DNA of 64,000 nucleotides, taken from positions 1,054,001-1,118,000 of the forward strand of contig NZ_CP113942.1 in NCBI RefSeq assembly GCF_029392815.1, given 5' to 3'. Positions 1 to 8,822 of this stretch are shown here, piece by piece (the stretch's first letter is position 1; every line of letters starts with the position of its first letter). This stretch comes from Bifidobacterium sp. ESL0682. Its GTDB lineage: Bacteria > Actinomycetota > Actinomycetes > Actinomycetales > Bifidobacteriaceae. Made by a program: the position numbers and the translations under genes. The notes below the pieces were generated by a model, which did no database searches, was not told the DNA's origin, and was given only the letters and a program-made list of their open reading frames with translations.

Positions 1-407
1 GCAACACTGCTGAAGAAAGAAGTAGTAGGCCGACATGGCTGATCTTCGGCGACCGTTCGCCCGATGAGGATTTTCTGTATCGTGACGAGCTGGAGCAGTG
101 GGAGAGTGGCGGCAACCTGACAAGATTGGATACGGTGTGGTCGCGATACGGCGCAAAGCACCATATTCAGGATGCTTTGCCTGAAATGGGCGCCGAGCTG
201 TTGCGCTGGCTCGATGCAGGTGCCGAACTATACCTATGCGGACACAATCGCGACACCTTGCAATCAGTGCAGGAGGCATTGCAAACGTCCATTGCAATCG
301 CTCAAGCCAACGCTTCAGCCATGTCGGTGGAACCGAATAATGACGACGTTGAATGGGCAAGAGCTTATATGGAACGTTTGCGTGGTGCCAGCCGCATCCA
401 TTGTTGA
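1..407 (+). CDS. NADPH-dependent flavoprotein reductase, C-terminal part (partial)
   Basis: The frame is open from base 3 of the window and stops at 405-407, so only the last ~134 residues are present. They look like the NADP-binding end of a ferredoxin-NADP reductase / sulfite-reductase-flavoprotein (CysJ-like) module: a TWLIFGDR strand followed by a DFLYRDELEQW segment, then RYGAKHHIQDAL and LYLCGHNRDTL, which match the usual GxR...DFLYxxE...VQD...YVCG order. In that family this domain binds NADPH and passes electrons to FAD. The electron acceptor cannot be told because the N-terminal part lies outside. It converges on the minus-strand gene ending at 512, with a 16-bp inverted repeat between them. 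Confidence 0.7.
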   Translation, partial: NTAEERSSRPTWLIFGDRSPDEDFLYRDELEQWESGGNLTRLDTVWSRYGAKHHIQDALPEMGAELLRWLDAGAELYLCGHNRDTLQSVQEALQTSIAIAQANASAMSVEPNNDDVEWARAYMERLRGASRIHC

Positions 408-467
408 GGCACAGGGCGCAACCTTTTGCTCAAGTCATACCGGTATCAGTTCTGTAACAAGTGGATG

Positions 468-519
468 CGCGATAAATACGGCATTTCGCGTGAACTGGCA
501 AGCTGCCGTATTTATCGCG
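468..519. terminator. 16-bp inverted repeat between convergent genes
   Basis: CGCGATAAATACGGCA (468-483) is matched exactly by its reverse complement at 504-519 around a 20-nt loop. The right arm overlaps the stop codon of the minus-strand flavoprotein gene. There is no clear T-run, so termination in both directions is inferred only from position and stem strength. Confidence 0.5.
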
Positions 520-1084
520 GAATTGCCGCCAGCACCTTCTGTTCGTAAGCCTTGCGGCGTTCAGGCGTGTCTTTGTGGGAGTCCATGTTGCCCAATACGT
601 CGACATGGACGAGCTTGATTCCGCAGTTGCGAAGGATGAAGTGCTTCCAGCGAGTAACGAGCGTGCCAGGCATACGAATGTAAACAGCCGGCCCTTGGCA
701 GCTGGTGGTGATCGATGCGGTTCGGCCTTTGAGCAGTCCTTCTTCGAGAAGCTTGCCGTCAACGTGTCGGTAAGCAACGCGTGGAGTAAAGACGCGTTCA
801 ATCCAACCCTTGAGAATGGAGGGTTCGGCGGTCCACCATACCGGGAAGAAGAACGCAAGATGATTGGCCCATTTCACCTGTTGCTGCCAGCGGTTGGGCA
901 ATGTTTCGTCGGCCATGTGCCGGCGGTAGCCATAGCGCAGCACCGGGTCAAAGTCCGGTTCTTGGCTCAGGTCGATAATCTCGACATGATGGCCGAGTTC
1001 CTTGGCTTTTGACATGTATGCATGGGCGAGTCCAGCACTCATGCTCTGTGGATCCGGAGACCCTTGAATGACGAGAATGTTCAT
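512..1084 (-). CDS. Flavodoxin-fold NAD(P)H quinone oxidoreductase
   Basis: A 190-residue protein of the Flavodoxin_2 / NQO-KefF family, which uses FMN or FAD and NAD(P)H to reduce quinones or similar electrophiles by two electrons in the cytosol. Seen in the sequence: the N-terminal strand MNILVIQGSPDPQS (flavin phosphate loop) and the family segment FFPVWWTAEPSILKGWIERVF near residues 78-98. I chose the ATG at 1082-1084 because AAAGGAA lies just upstream and the flavodoxin strand starts there; an upstream in-frame codon would add 20 unlike residues. It is divergent from a MarR gene and shares its upstream region with two operator-like dyads, so control by that regulator is likely. The substrate is unknown. 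Confidence 0.85.
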   Translation of the reverse strand: MNILVIQGSPDPQSMSAGLAHAYMSKAKELGHHVEIIDLSQEPDFDPVLRYGYRRHMADETLPNRWQQQVKWANHLAFFFPVWWTAEPSILKGWIERVFTPRVAYRHVDGKLLEEGLLKGRTASITTSCQGPAVYIRMPGTLVTRWKHFILRNCGIKLVHVDVLGNMDSHKDTPERRKAYEQKVLAAIPR

Positions 1085-1193
1085 GTTTTTCCTTTGCGTT
1101 GAACGGAAACGGCAGGCCAAGAAACGTTTTGGTTTCGAGATCAATCATTCGAAAATCCAAGAAAAGTTGCTTTCGGCACAACCGTTAATTTAG

Positions 1194-1205
1194 ATGACAT
1201 GTCAT
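1194..1205. promoter_or_regulatory. Palindromic operator-like site 1
   Basis: ATGACATGTCAT is a perfect 12-bp palindrome between the divergent flavoprotein and MarR genes. The same core TGACATGTCA recurs 34 bp downstream. MarR dimers bind such dyads; the assignment to this MarR protein is inferred from position. Confidence 0.6.
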
Positions 1206-1228
1206 GTTTATGAAGAATATCATTCAGG

Positions 1229-1246
1229 TGACATGTCATGTATAAT
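1229..1246 (+). promoter_or_regulatory. Operator-like site 2 next to a -10 box
   Basis: TGACATGTCA (1229-1238) repeats the core of site 1 and is followed directly by TATAAT at 1241-1246, a perfect -10 hexamer about 37 bp before the MarR start codon. A regulator bound here would cover the promoter, which fits autorepression. No good -35 hexamer is seen. Confidence 0.6.
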
Positions 1247-1282
1247 CGGCGTGTTGTAGATACTGCACGAAAGGAACAGACA

Positions 1283-1708
1283 ATGGACGCAGCAAAATGC
1301 CTGGAATTCGTTCGAGAACTGCGCTCGTTGAACCACGTACTTGACGCGAGACTCAACGAGGGGTTGCGCCCGCTGGGCATTTCCTGCGTACAGGCCGATG
1401 CGCTGATGGCCCTGCATGAATTGCAACCCTGCACGCTGAAAACCTTGTCGGCTCATCTGATCGCCGAATCCGGACACCCCAGCCGGCTCATCTCGCGTAT
1501 GAAGAAAAACGGCTTGGTCGACGTAAAGCCGTCCGCAGCCGACGGCCGTGCCATGCTCATCAGCCTCACCGATCAAGGCGAACGTCTAGCAATGCAATCA
1601 TCCCAAATAAGGCAAGGAATCATCAATGAACTCGATCTTGATGTTCAAGACATCATCGACGCAACCAAGTTCCTGAAAACCGTAGCAAAACAGGTTTCAG
1701 CTCAATAA
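1283..1708 (+). CDS. MarR-family transcriptional regulator
   Basis: A 141-residue winged-helix regulator. The centre has the MarR layout: a recognition-helix region CTLKTLSAHLIAESGHPSRLISRM, then the wing with VDVKPSAADGRAMLISLTDQG, the typical D-x-R-(A/S) motif of the family. The start at 1283 is supported by GAAAGGAA seven bases upstream; an in-frame ATG at 1238 lies inside the second operator and has no ribosome site. MarR proteins usually repress their own gene and a divergent one until a small phenolic or oxidant ligand binds. Here the divergent partner is a quinone-reductase-like flavoprotein, so a quinone or electrophile signal is a reasonable guess. Confidence 0.88.
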   Translation: MDAAKCLEFVRELRSLNHVLDARLNEGLRPLGISCVQADALMALHELQPCTLKTLSAHLIAESGHPSRLISRMKKNGLVDVKPSAADGRAMLISLTDQGERLAMQSSQIRQGIINELDLDVQDIIDATKFLKTVAKQVSAQ

Positions 1709-1781
1709 AACGAACATTTTTACTGTTCATTTACGTTTCATCGGCTTTCCGCCCAGCAAGCTTTCAGAAAAGATAGTACAG

Positions 1782-3293
1782 TTGAAGACTATGTTTATCG
1801 GTCGTCCTTCGTTGGACGCCGCCGATGAAGACATTGAAAATCGACCACGAAAGAGGTGCGGCTTGGAAGACGCCTTCGAAGCTTCAGCGCAAAAGATGCA
1901 CGAAGCGCACATGAGTGATGTCGCCATTGCCCAATTCAAACGACTGTATGAGGAATGGCAGAATAACAACGACAGCAGCTGGATCCGCGAGGATGACATC
2001 GAGCCGCTGCAGAATGTGCCTAGCTTCCACGATGTGTACAAGACCATCGACCACGACCAGGCCGTACACGCCTTTGCGAAGACCGCGTTCCTCAAGCTCA
2101 ACGGCGGGCTTGGCACCTCGATGGGCCTCGACAGGGCGAAGTCATTGCTCCCGGTTCGTCGCCACAAGGCCAGGCCTATGCGCTTCATCGACATCATTCT
2201 TGGCCAGGTGACCACCGCCCGCCAGAGGCTCAACGTCCCGCTGCCGCTGACCATGATGAACTCGTTCCGTACCTCCAAAGACACCATCGAGGCCCTCACG
2301 GAGACCAAGAATTTCCAGCAGGACGATATTCCCATGGAAATCGTGCAGCATCAGGAGCCCAAGATTGACATGGAAACGGGCAAGCCTGTCCAGTTCCCGG
2401 AAAATCCGGAACTGGAATGGTGCCCACCTGGCCACGGCGATCTCTTCTCCACAATTTGGGAATCCGGACTTTTGGATATTCTCGAGGACAAGGGATTCAA
2501 GTATCTGTTCATTTCGAATTCCGACAACCTTGGTGCCCGCCCCTCTCGTACACTGGCCCAGTATTTCGAAAACACTGGAGCACCGTTCATGGTTGAGGTC
2601 GCCAACCGCACCTACGCCGACCGCAAGGGCGGCCATTTCGTGCGCGACAAGAAGACCGGTCGTCTCGTGCTGCGTGAGATGACGCAGGTCAACCCCGAAG
2701 ATAAGGCAGCTGCCGAAGATATCGAGCGTCATCCTTACTTCAACACCAACAGCATCTGGGTGCGTATCGATGACCTCAAGGCCAAACTTGCACAACACAA
2801 CGGCGTTCTGCCCCTGCCGATCATCCGCAATTACAAGACCGTCGACCCGACCAACCCCGATACGACGAAGGTGGTGCAGCTGGAAACCGCGATGGGTGCG
2901 GCAATCGGGCTTTTCGACGGCGCGATCTGCGTGCAGGTCGATCGCATGCGTTTCCTTCCGGTTAAAACCACCGATGACCTCTTCATCATGCGTTCCGACA
3001 GATTCCATCTGACCGATTCCTACGAAATGGAAGACGGCAATTATCTTTTCCCGGACGTCAAGCTCGACCCTCGTTATTACCGCAATATCGAGGATTTCAA
3101 CAAGCGTTTCCCCTATGCGATACCATCCCTTGCAGCCGCCAATTCGGTGACCATCAACGGCGACTGGACATTCGGGCATGACGTTGTGTTTTACGGCGAC
3201 GCAGTCCTCGAAGACCAAGGCAAGCCGAGTTATGTGCCGAATGGGGAGTTTGTCGGGCCACAGGGAATAGAACCTGACGAATGGCTTTGGTAA
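1782..3293 (+). CDS. ugpA: UTP--glucose-1-phosphate uridylyltransferase, eukaryotic type
   Basis: About 500 residues of the UDPGP family, which makes UDP-glucose from UTP and glucose-1-phosphate. The nucleotide loop FLKLNGGLGTSMG is present near residues 106-118, followed by K(S)LLPVR; further on come MNSFRTS, QHxxPK, GHGD and FISNSDNLGA, all in the order expected for the eukaryotic/bifidobacterial branch and not found in bacterial GalU. In bifidobacteria this type of enzyme serves the Leloir and lacto-N-biose/galacto-N-biose routes. The start is uncertain: TTG at 1782 and ATG at 1791 are in frame with a weak ribosome site, and a start about 30 codons further in is possible. A long dyad follows the stop. 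Confidence 0.88.
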   Translation: MKTMFIGRPSLDAADEDIENRPRKRCGLEDAFEASAQKMHEAHMSDVAIAQFKRLYEEWQNNNDSSWIREDDIEPLQNVPSFHDVYKTIDHDQAVHAFAKTAFLKLNGGLGTSMGLDRAKSLLPVRRHKARPMRFIDIILGQVTTARQRLNVPLPLTMMNSFRTSKDTIEALTETKNFQQDDIPMEIVQHQEPKIDMETGKPVQFPENPELEWCPPGHGDLFSTIWESGLLDILEDKGFKYLFISNSDNLGARPSRTLAQYFENTGAPFMVEVANRTYADRKGGHFVRDKKTGRLVLREMTQVNPEDKAAAEDIERHPYFNTNSIWVRIDDLKAKLAQHNGVLPLPIIRNYKTVDPTNPDTTKVVQLETAMGAAIGLFDGAICVQVDRMRFLPVKTTDDLFIMRSDRFHLTDSYEMEDGNYLFPDVKLDPRYYRNIEDFNKRFPYAIPSLAAANSVTINGDWTFGHDVVFYGDAVLEDQGKPSYVPNGEFVGPQGIEPDEWLW

Positions 3294-3296
3294 ATA

Positions 3297-3347
3297 CGAA
3301 CGAGTTGGAACCGTAACGAAAATAAAGGACAGGTTCCAGCTCGTTCG
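3297..3347 (+). terminator. Long hairpin after ugpA
   Basis: CGAACGAGTTGGAACC (3297-3312) pairs with GGTTCCAGCTCGTTCG (3332-3347) over 16 positions with one G-T pair, around a 19-nt loop just after the stop codon. No T-run follows, so it may be a weak terminator or an mRNA-stabilising hairpin. Confidence 0.55.
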
Positions 3348-3575
3348 CAGCGCTTTGTTCGCATTCCCGTTGATGAGCATGACAAGAACCGAACAATCTT
3401 ACTTTGATGATTCGGTTCGGAATCCTCAGAAAGCGTAGAACACGCGGCAAAACGTGAGAAAAAACATTAAATTTGCGAAATTCCGCAATTTACCGGAAAA
3501 AGCATCTAATATAGATAAGGGTGTGAGTCACAAGGCACGCACTTTTACCTGAACATTAACGATACGTGAGGACTA

Positions 3576-5498
3576 ATGGCAGAAGGAAGCAACGGAAGGC
3601 GACGTTTTTCCGACAAGTGGGGCAAGCACGAATTGGACGTGCTGGCTGTCCTATCATCTGCGTTCCCACAATGGTTGACTTCACGGCAAATTGCGCAGCG
3701 CGTCAAGGCTTATGCCGATTCATACGGTGAACTTGCAGATCAGGCGGCAAAGGCGGCATTCGCCAAGCAATTCCAACGCGATCGTGCGAAGTTGGCGGCC
3801 ATGGGTATCGCCATCGAATCGCGTCAGCCTGAATATTCCTCCAAGTCGGAAGGCCAGGACTTCGCGTCATACCGTCTGCAGCTGGGGGACGAGCCAAGGG
3901 TTCGTCTGCGCTTCAAGCAGGAAGATCTGCCGGTCCTTGCGGCAGCAAACTATTTGGCACGTTCCATGTCCATTTCCTCTTCCTCATCCAAGCATGAGGA
4001 ACAACATACTTCTCGTACGGCACCTCGTGTGCCGCAGACACCGACACCAGGTCTTGGCCTCGATTCGATTGCGCCAGGGCTTGGCACCCAGCCTATTCCC
4101 GACAACCTGATGAAGATCGTCGATCAGCGTCGTTTCGCCGCTACCATCGATGTGGACGGCGGGCATATGAATGTCGCCTACACGGATTCTGACGATCTCG
4201 CGATGTTCATGCTTGAGCACCCTGGTTCCTCCGTGGTTTCGCCGCAGGAAGCGGCGGACGCCTGGAACCGTAGACTCCATGCGGCTGAAAATTTCAAACT
4301 TGCTGACACCAGTCAGGGCGATGTCAGAGAGAGCATCGTCACGCCTTCGATCAACAAGACGACGGTGAATGACGAAGTCGATTCGGATGGTTCCAAGTCC
4401 CATTCCAAACGCAATTCCTCATTCCAGACAGGTAGTGAAGTCGACCGCCGGCTGAGGCTTATGCTCTTCCTCTCCGCCCATCTCGGCGAAGAGTATTCCC
4501 TTGAAGAGCTTGCCGAGCGTTTCATCGGCGAACCTAAAACCGAAGACGAAAAGAAAAAGGGCGTAGCGGTCATCCGCAAGGACATCAACACCCTGACCAC
4601 GGTTTCCGACGACGGTGAGATGGCTGGTAGCCAGTTCTTCGACATCGATTGGTCGCTTTTGGATGCCGACGGCATCGTCTCAGCTACCAATTCTCTGGGC
4701 CTCGAGCGTCTGGCAGGCATCTCGCAGCAGTACTTGAGCATGTTGACTGCTTCGGTGAGCTATCTGGCCCATTCTTCATTGCTGCCTACCGAGCAGCGTG
4801 AACAGGCCGAATCGCTGTATGTTCGTCTGCGCCAGCATGTCAAGCCAGGGGAGACCCCATGGCTGAGCCTTACCGGTTACGAAGTCGAGCCACGTAGTTT
4901 CAGCGTTGTCAAGCGCGCCATTTCCACTGACTCTCTACTGGATATGGAATATACCGATGGCACCGGCCGTACGCGCCGTAAGCTGGTCGCACCCTCCAAG
5001 ATCTTCGTGGATGAGGGCGTCTATTATGTAGCCGTCTGGACGGATGTGGCCAAGGCCGCTCCGAAGGACGAAAAGAAATTCGTCTCCAAAGATACGACCA
5101 TCAACAAGGCTAACGGTTTGCCTCGCATCTGGCAGGTACTGCGCCTTTCCCGCATCGAAAAGGCTGAACTCGTCAAGCCAATCGCACAAGTCGACATTCC
5201 CGATGTTCCCGTTGCGGAATTGCGCAAGTGGAGTTTCGACAATGGAACGCCGACGGTCTTCGTCACCGATCAGCCCGATCTTCCATTCATCAAGACCTTG
5301 CCAGGCGCCACGGTCGAACCTTGCGGCGACGGAGAGAAAGTGCACCTGACCGTTTCTTCGGATTCATGGTTTGTGGCCTTCGCCATTGCTCATGCCAGGC
5401 ATATCACGGCCGTTGCTCCGGAACCGCTGCTGACGATGATTCAGGCGCGTGCGCATCGTGAGCTCAGTCTTGAAGAGGGCGACAACAAGCAAGACTGA
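3576..5498 (+). CDS. PafBC-like double WYL-type transcriptional regulator
   Basis: A 640-residue cytosolic protein with two regulator-like halves. The first (about 1-100) has a winged-helix segment (KHELDVLAVLSS, LTSRQIAQRVKAYA, FQRDRAKLAAMGI); it is followed by a low-complexity Ser/Pro linker (about 130-165) and a shortened, poorly recognisable middle. The second half (about 290-640) has another helix-turn-helix (LRLMLFLSAHLGEEYSLEELAERF, VIRKDINTL), a WYL-type core (LDMEYTDGTGRTRRKLVAPSKIFVDEGVYYVAVW) and a C-terminal WCX-like end. In actinobacteria pafB and pafC lie upstream of helY and activate DNA-damage genes; natural PafB-PafC fusions are known. The same neighbour is present here, with only a small membrane protein between. 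The role in the damage response is by homology and context. Confidence 0.78.
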   Translation: MAEGSNGRRRFSDKWGKHELDVLAVLSSAFPQWLTSRQIAQRVKAYADSYGELADQAAKAAFAKQFQRDRAKLAAMGIAIESRQPEYSSKSEGQDFASYRLQLGDEPRVRLRFKQEDLPVLAAANYLARSMSISSSSSKHEEQHTSRTAPRVPQTPTPGLGLDSIAPGLGTQPIPDNLMKIVDQRRFAATIDVDGGHMNVAYTDSDDLAMFMLEHPGSSVVSPQEAADAWNRRLHAAENFKLADTSQGDVRESIVTPSINKTTVNDEVDSDGSKSHSKRNSSFQTGSEVDRRLRLMLFLSAHLGEEYSLEELAERFIGEPKTEDEKKKGVAVIRKDINTLTTVSDDGEMAGSQFFDIDWSLLDADGIVSATNSLGLERLAGISQQYLSMLTASVSYLAHSSLLPTEQREQAESLYVRLRQHVKPGETPWLSLTGYEVEPRSFSVVKRAISTDSLLDMEYTDGTGRTRRKLVAPSKIFVDEGVYYVAVWTDVAKAAPKDEKKFVSKDTTINKANGLPRIWQVLRLSRIEKAELVKPIAQVDIPDVPVAELRKWSFDNGTPTVFVTDQPDLPFIKTLPGATVEPCGDGEKVHLTVSSDSWFVAFAIAHARHITAVAPEPLLTMIQARAHRELSLEEGDNKQD

Positions 5499-5569
5499 GT
5501 GGACAGCAGCCACAACCTGAAAATCATTGGAAACTGAACAAACGAGTTCGAAAGCGTGAGGTGGTTCAC

Positions 5570-5941
5570 ATGCCTTGGTGGGGTTGGATCATACTGGCTG
5601 TCATTATGCTTGCTGTGTTCATCATCGGCCTGATATATGCAGGAATTCACGCCATACGCGCGGCTCATAGCATAGCCGATACCGGCAGCAACGTCCAAGG
5701 CTATCTTTCCGTCATGCAGCAATCCTCCGATACGGATGAGGAAACTGCCGAACCGCCGCTTTTCACGCAGCCGCTTTCCACTGCCGCTCACCGCTATAGT
5801 CTCGCCCAAACAGCAGTCGAGCAGAGAAGAATCACCAAACACAACCGTCATGCGGAACATTGGGGTGTCTGGAAGAATCATCGCGTTCCTTTTACTGAGC
5901 CTGCGGCCGACAAACAGAACAGCAACGAACATACGAGCTGA
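5570..5941 (+). CDS. Small single-pass membrane protein
   Basis: A 123-residue protein with one N-terminal membrane helix (about residues 3-26, PWWGWIILAVIMLAVFIIGLIYAG) followed by a polar, probably cytosolic tail rich in Gln, Asn and His. GAGGTG sits seven bases before the ATG at 5570, which decides this start over the GTG at 5561. It fills the place that tatA and tatC take between pafC and helY in mycobacteria, but it has no TatA hallmark (no FG hinge, no clear amphipathic helix), so I do not call it TatA. It is 71 bp after the PafBC-like gene and 50 bp before helY, so co-transcription is likely. Function unknown. Confidence 0.7.
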   Translation: MPWWGWIILAVIMLAVFIIGLIYAGIHAIRAAHSIADTGSNVQGYLSVMQQSSDTDEETAEPPLFTQPLSTAAHRYSLAQTAVEQRRITKHNRHAEHWGVWKNHRVPFTEPAADKQNSNEHTS

Positions 5942-5991
5942 ATCCATCCAATTGGTTCCGGCCATTTTCATGAATCGACAGTTTCATATTT

Positions 5992-8735
5992 ATGAGTCAT
6001 TCACATCATTATCGTCATAACAATCATCGTGCAGACAATTTCGCCGATTCCGAGAAGACACCACGAGAGCAGTCGCGGGACGAACCCACACTTTCACCTT
6101 CGCAACGCTATGCCGCCTTCAAAAAAGAAGCTCCTACGAACGATCCGAAGCAGCACGATTCGCCAAGACCTTGCCATTTGAACTCGACCCCTTCCAAATC
6201 GAAGCCAACGAAGCACTCGAGGCAGGCAAGAACGTCCTGGTAGCGGCCCCTACCGGAGCAGGCAAGACCATCGTCGCGGATTTTGCGATGCATCTGGCCC
6301 AGCGCAACAATGTCAAGGCGTTCTACACCACACCAATCAAAGCGTTGAGCAACCAGAAATACCATGATCTGGTCGACCTGTATGGCTCCGAAAACGTAGG
6401 TCTGCTCACTGGAGATACTTCCATCAATTCGGAAGCGAACCTTGTGGTGATGACCACTGAAGTACTGCGCAACATGCTCTACGAGAATTCGAAACGCTGC
6501 GAGCCCTACGGTATGTAATCCTCGATGAAGTGCACTATTTGGCCGATAAATTCCGCGGTCCGGTATGGGAAGAAGTCATCATCCATCTGCCGAAGACGGT
6601 CAAAATCGTCGGGCTTTCGGCGACTGTTTCCAATGTGGAGGATTTCTGCGCCTGGATCGAGTCTGTCCGAGGTGCCACCCAAACTGGTCGTCTCCGAAAA
6701 ACGTCCTGTGCCATTGGAACAGCATGTGATGGTTCAGACCGATGACCAGCACGAGCCCGAGCTTTTGGACCTCTATCGGCACGACAAATCCGGCGTGCAA
6801 ACCGACAAACTGAATGCCAAACTCGTTGACCGTATCGACCAACTCGATCGAAGAGCCGCTTCACGCGCTCATGAAGAGCGCAGGGGAGGCAGAAACCGTC
6901 ATCGCAGGGGAGCGGAGAACCGACACAGAACCGGTCAGATGCGGCGCTATACACCGCGTCGGTGGGCTGTTGTCGATGAACTGAACTTCATGGGACTTCT
7001 GCCCGGCATCTATTTCATCTTTTCCCGTAACGGCTGCGACGAAGCCGTGGAGCAATGCCTGCGTGCCGGACTGGAACTGACGACCAAAGATGAGGTGAAA
7101 CGTATCCGAGCCATCGTCGATGAGATGGTTGAAGGGGAACTCGATCATGCCGATCTTAAGGCATTGGGGTTCGCACGTTTCCGTTACGCACTTGAAGAGG
7201 GATTTGCTCCTCATCATGCGGGCATGGTGGCGCTGTTCCGACAGATCGTCGAACGCTTGTTCGAAGAAGGCCTGGTCAAGATGGTCTTCGCCACCGAGAC
7301 TCTGGCTTTGGGCATCAACATGCCGGCCCGCTGCGTGGTCATCGAGAAGCTCGAAAAATTCAACGGCGTCGACCATGTCACACTGACACCAGGCGAATAC
7401 ACACAGCTTACCGGACGCGCCGGCAGACGCGGCATCGACACCATTGGCCACGCAGTCATTGTCGATCATCGAGATTTCGTACCAGCCACTGCCGCTTCGC
7501 TTTCCAGCAAACGTGTCTATCCGCTGCATTCAAGTTTCAAACCGACGTTCAACATGGCCGTCAACCTGCTCAATTCCAGCAGCTATACCACCGCTCGTGA
7601 CACGCTCGACCATTCGTTCGCACAATGGGAAGCGAACGAATCCGCCGAGGATCTTGAATCTCGTATTCATACCTTGCAGCATGCGGTTGATGGATATGAA
7701 CAGGCGTTCAAGTGCTCCCACGGTGATTTCAAGGAATTCATGACCCTGCGTCAACGCCTTTCGTATCTGCAGAAAGACGAACGACGGCACCTCAAGCGTC
7801 GCAATTTCAATAGCGACAAGGAACGCACACAGGCATTCCTCACTCTGGACCGCCAGATTGACCAGCTGAAGCAGCAGGAAAGCGAACATCCCTGCAAATC
7901 CTGCCCAGACTTCCAGAATCATCTCAAATGGGGCCATCGTTGGCTACGCGAGTCCAAGGAGCTGCGTCGTATCAAGGGCCGTTACGAGTCCCGTACAGGC
8001 TCTATGGCACGTCAATTCGACCAGATCTGTAAGGTGCTCTGCTCTTTGGGTTATCTCAAGGAGACGACGGAGGACTACACCAATGAGCTGGAAGCCGGCC
8101 GAAACGACACCAGGCGAGAGAGTATATCGGCCGGAATGAGTATGTCCACAAGATCTGCCGACATTCAACAGGTTGACGAGCAAAAGCATGACCGTGATTA
8201 TCGCCTTACCATGCGCGGCCAATTGTTGAGGCATCTGTACAGCGAATACGATTTGGTACTTGCCGAGGCAATCAGCGACGGCTTCTTCGACGGCTTGGAA
8301 CCAGAGGAACTTGCCGCAACGTTGTCCTCTTTGGTATATCACGCGCGCAGGGGAGGAGACAGCGAACCTCGTCGCTACCCTGGCGGTCCGGATGGCTCCG
8401 TAGCACGGGCTTGCCGGAGTCTGAGAGAAGTGTTCGCCGATGTCGAAATGATGCGCGAAGATGCCGACCTGGACGAGTTGGAACCGCTTGATTTCGGACT
8501 GGTCGATGTGATGTATGACTGGGCCAGGGGAGAGGATCTAGCGCAGATTCTGCATGGTACCGAGCTGACTGGAGGCGATTTCGTACGCAACGCCAAACGT
8601 CTTTCGGACATCCTTCAGCAAATCTCAACGGCCGCTCCATACTACGAACACGATGACCCGCATCTGGCCGAGGCCGCAAAGAAAGCAAACCAGCTCGTCA
8701 ACCGTGGCATTGTGGCGTATTCAGGCGTGGACTGA
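5992..8735 (+). CDS. helY: HelY-type superfamily 2 RNA/DNA helicase (three frameshifts as sequenced)
   Basis: Read through three one-base corrections this is a ~914-residue Ski2-like ATP-dependent helicase. Motifs in order: Walker A VAAPTGAGKT, TTPIKALSNQKY, DEVH box in VILDEVHYLAD, SAT in VGLSATVSN, NMPARCVVIEKL and motif VI QLTGRAGRRGID, then a long C-terminal region. The breaks are at an A6 run (6121-6126, one A short: QRYAAFKK continues as RSSYERSEAARFAKTLPFELD), an A3 run (6492-6494, one A short) and a C3 run (6678-6680, one C too many, restoring VRGATKLVVSEKRPVPL). The motifs and everything outside the breaks are intact, which points to sequencing error. The first ATG at 5992 has no clear ribosome site; the N-terminus is tentative. 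Confidence 0.8.
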
Positions 8736-8822
8736 CGATCCACCAAAGATCTGACTACGGGAATAATCCAATCGTCCGAACTGTTCTGTACTTTAGAAAT
8801 AGATAATTAACAAGGAGAATGT

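Noticed and set aside
5570-5941. TatA
   Set aside because: Right place and one helix, but no FG hinge or amphipathic helix after the membrane segment.
5992-8735. helY as a true pseudogene
   Set aside because: All helicase motifs outside the breaks are intact, and the same kind of break hits essential genes nearby.
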